Positions 62,418-64,000 of a stretch of DNA of 64,000 nt are shown piece by piece. The number at the start of each line of letters is the position of its first letter. The first letter of the stretch is position 1. The DNA comes from Billgrantia sulfidoxydans. Lineage in GTDB: Bacteria; Pseudomonadota; Gammaproteobacteria; Pseudomonadales; Halomonadaceae. The notes below the pieces were generated by a model. It searched no databases, was not told the DNA's origin, and saw only the letters and a list, made by a program, of their open reading frames with translations. The stretch lies in the NCBI RefSeq assembly GCF_017868775.1, contig NZ_CP053381.1, positions 2,480,001 through 2,544,000 of the forward strand, read 5' to 3'. The position numbers and the translations under genes were made by a program.

Positions 62418-64000
62418 CAGTTGGCCCTCCCGATCTGGCCCTTGCGCAGGGCTTCCACGACCTTGTCACGCGGGCCGTCGGCAACGACCTTGCCGGCGTC
62501 GATGACGATGATGCGATCGACCAGCGACAGCAATGAGGTACGGTGAGTCACCACGATCAGCGTCTTGCCCTGCCCGTAACTTGCTAGATTGGCCTTGAAG
62601 GCCTCCTCACTGGCGTGATCCATGGAGCTGGTCGGTTCGTCGAGCAACAGGATCTTCGGGTCATGAACCAGTGCTCGCGCAATGGCCACTGCCTGGCGCT
62701 GGCCCCCGGAGAGCATCTGGCCACGTTCGCCCACCTGAAGCTCGACGCCTTGGGGGTGGCCATTGACCAGGCTTTCCAGGCCGCTGAGCTTGATCGCATG
62801 CAGCAGCGCCTCGTCGTCGACACCATCGCTGCCGCCACCGGCCACGATATTGTCACGCAGCGAACCGAAGAACAGGCTGACGTCCTGCGGCACGTAGCCG
62901 ATGTGGCGCCGCAGCTCCACCGGATCGAACTGTCGCAGGTCCACCCCGTCGAGCATTACCGAACCCGCCGTGGGCGCATACAACCCCAGCAACAGCTTGT
63001 TGAGCGAGGTCTTGCCACAACCGACACGCCCCAGCAAGGCCACCTTCTCGCCAGGCTCGATCTTGAGCGAGATGTCGCGTAGCGCATCGCGCTCCTCGTC
63101 CGGGTAGCGTAACGACGCCTTGTCGAAACGAATCTCACCATGAACGACCGGGCGCGAGATGAAGGACTTGCCTTCGGGCCGCTCCACCGGGCGCTGCATG
63201 ACGTCGTCGAGAGACTTCAAGGCGGTGGACGACTGATGGTACTGGGCCAGCAACGCGGCTGCCTGGCTCACCGGCGCCATGGCACGGGACGAGAGCATAT
63301 AGGCAGCAATGAGCCCACCCTGACTGAGATTGCCGTCGATGATCAGGTAGACGCCAATCAGGATCACGCAGACCGCCACGGTATGCTGGGCCCACATCGC
63401 CACGTTGGAAACCGAGGTGCTGACCAGGCGCAGTTGGGCCGAGGTACGCGACAGAAAGGCCGTCGACTTCTCCCAGATTCCCTGGAGCCGGCTCTCGGCG
63501 CGCAGGGTCTTGACCGTTTCCAGGTGCGACAGCGACTCCACCAGCGTGGCATTGCGTTGGGCACTGACTCGCCAGGTGGTATCGGAAAGCTCGTGCAGCT
63601 TGCCCTGGGCCGCCATGGCGTAGAGCAGCACGACAACGATGCCGGCAAGTACCGGCAGCGCCAGCGGCGCCCCGATCAAGGCAATGATGGCGGCGAAGAA
63701 CAGCACGAAAGGCAGGTCGACCAATGCCACCACCGTGGCCGAGCCGATGAAGGCGCGCACCGACTCGAAGGATTGCAGGGTGGAGGCGAACGAGCCGGTC
63801 GAGGCGGGCCGGGCTTCCATGCGCAGGCCCAGTACCTGGGACATGATCTTCGCGGAGAGCTTGACGTCGGCCCGACTCGCCGCCAGGTCGATGAAGGCGC
63901 TGCGCATCAGACGCAGTGCCAAGTCGAAGCAGAGCACGATGAAGATGCCGGCGGCCAGCACCCATAGCGTCTCCGTGGCATGGTTGGGCACCACGCGGTC
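62417..64000 (-). CDS. lapB: Type I secretion ABC transporter LapB, 5' end outside window
   Basis: Inner-membrane ATPase/permease for the adhesins. 527 residues are present, from DRVVPNHATETLWVLAAGIF at the window edge to the stop. The membrane domain has helices such as VALVDLPFVLFFAAIIALIG and the nucleotide-binding domain shows Walker A LLGRVGCGKTSLNKLLLG, signature MLSGGQRQAVAIARAL and Walker B ILLLDEPTSSMD. LapB-type transporters usually have about 720 residues with an N-terminal C39-like domain, so roughly 190 residues lie beyond base 64000. An ATG-like codon at 63994 is internal, not the start. The gene is coupled to lapC. Confidence 0.94.
   Translation of the reverse strand, partial: DRVVPNHATETLWVLAAGIFIVLCFDLALRLMRSAFIDLAASRADVKLSAKIMSQVLGLRMEARPASTGSFASTLQSFESVRAFIGSATVVALVDLPFVLFFAAIIALIGAPLALPVLAGIVVVLLYAMAAQGKLHELSDTTWRVSAQRNATLVESLSHLETVKTLRAESRLQGIWEKSTAFLSRTSAQLRLVSTSVSNVAMWAQHTVAVCVILIGVYLIIDGNLSQGGLIAAYMLSSRAMAPVSQAAALLAQYHQSSTALKSLDDVMQRPVERPEGKSFISRPVVHGEIRFDKASLRYPDEERDALRDISLKIEPGEKVALLGRVGCGKTSLNKLLLGLYAPTAGSVMLDGVDLRQFDPVELRRHIGYVPQDVSLFFGSLRDNIVAGGGSDGVDDEALLHAIKLSGLESLVNGHPQGVELQVGERGQMLSGGQRQAVAIARALVHDPKILLLDEPTSSMDHASEEAFKANLASYGQGKTLIVVTHRTSLLSLVDRIIVIDAGKVVADGPRDKVVEALRKGQIGRAN

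Noticed and set aside
63994-64000. Apparent start of the ABC transporter at the window edge
   Set aside because: The codon is internal: family members have about 190 more residues upstream and the frame is open to base 64000.

Overview
The window is high-GC gammaproteobacterial chromosome and most resembles a moderately halophilic Halomonas-type bacterium. This is inferred from four things: MvaT-type H-NS proteins, a fused TyrA-AroA protein, the pseudomonad/oceanospirillalean order gyrA-serC-pheA-tyrA/aroA-cmk-rpsA, and an acid-rich GyrA tail. No rRNA, tRNA, CRISPR array or insertion sequence was recognised.

Layout. 1-3.5 kb: nucleotide-sugar genes (UDP-glucose dehydrogenase, cut by the window edge, and a UDP-glucuronate 4-epimerase-like gene) on either side of a beta-CASP metallo-beta-lactamase protein. 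3.9-9.2 kb: small regulatory and envelope genes, including an MvaT-like nucleoid protein, a shorter MvaT-like protein with no DNA-binding half, AraC and Crp/Fnr regulators, an HPP membrane protein and a CigR-like protein. 8.9-15.7 kb: type IV pilus genes (pilin, with PilB-PilC-PilD divergent from it) running into coaE, yacG and a Tus-family replication-terminus protein. 15.7-22.9 kb: housekeeping genes (TerB-domain protein, 2-hydroxychromene-carboxylate isomerase-like protein, Lon-like protease, Usp-like protein, SRPBCC protein, rimO). 22.9-32.9 kb: the gyrA-serC-pheA-tyrA/aroA-cmk-rpsA cluster on the minus strand. 33.0-37.0 kb: thioesterase, then a divergent, start/stop-overlapping trio rdgC-acyltransferase-cation diffusion facilitator.

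37.0-46.2 kb is an accessory island on the minus strand: vgrG, a DUF4123 adaptor, a 1037-residue protein of no recognised family (putative type VI secretion cargo), three tandem exported Sel1-repeat paralogues (putative immunity proteins), and the 5' stump of a fourth copy. All are start/stop-coupled or nearly so. The Sel1 genes are visibly richer in A+T than their surroundings.

46.4-64.0 kb is a Lap-type biofilm adhesion locus: lapG protease, lapD c-di-GMP receptor, two adhesins (1217 and 2232 residues) sharing an N-terminal retention module with the same TAAG LapG site, a LuxR-type regulator, and the type I secretion genes lapC and lapB (cut by the window end). The expected logic is that LapBC exports the adhesins, the retention module holds them at the surface, LapD with c-di-GMP sequesters LapG, and LapG cuts the TAAG site when c-di-GMP falls. 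The larger adhesin carries a near-perfect alternating 660/645-bp DNA repeat.

The strongest leads are the unassigned T6SS cargo with its mosaic, decaying Sel1 immunity array, the two-adhesin/one-protease Lap locus with its super-repeat and degenerate-receiver regulator, the MvaT-like protein lacking a DNA-binding domain, and a PsrA-type operator beside a thioesterase gene.
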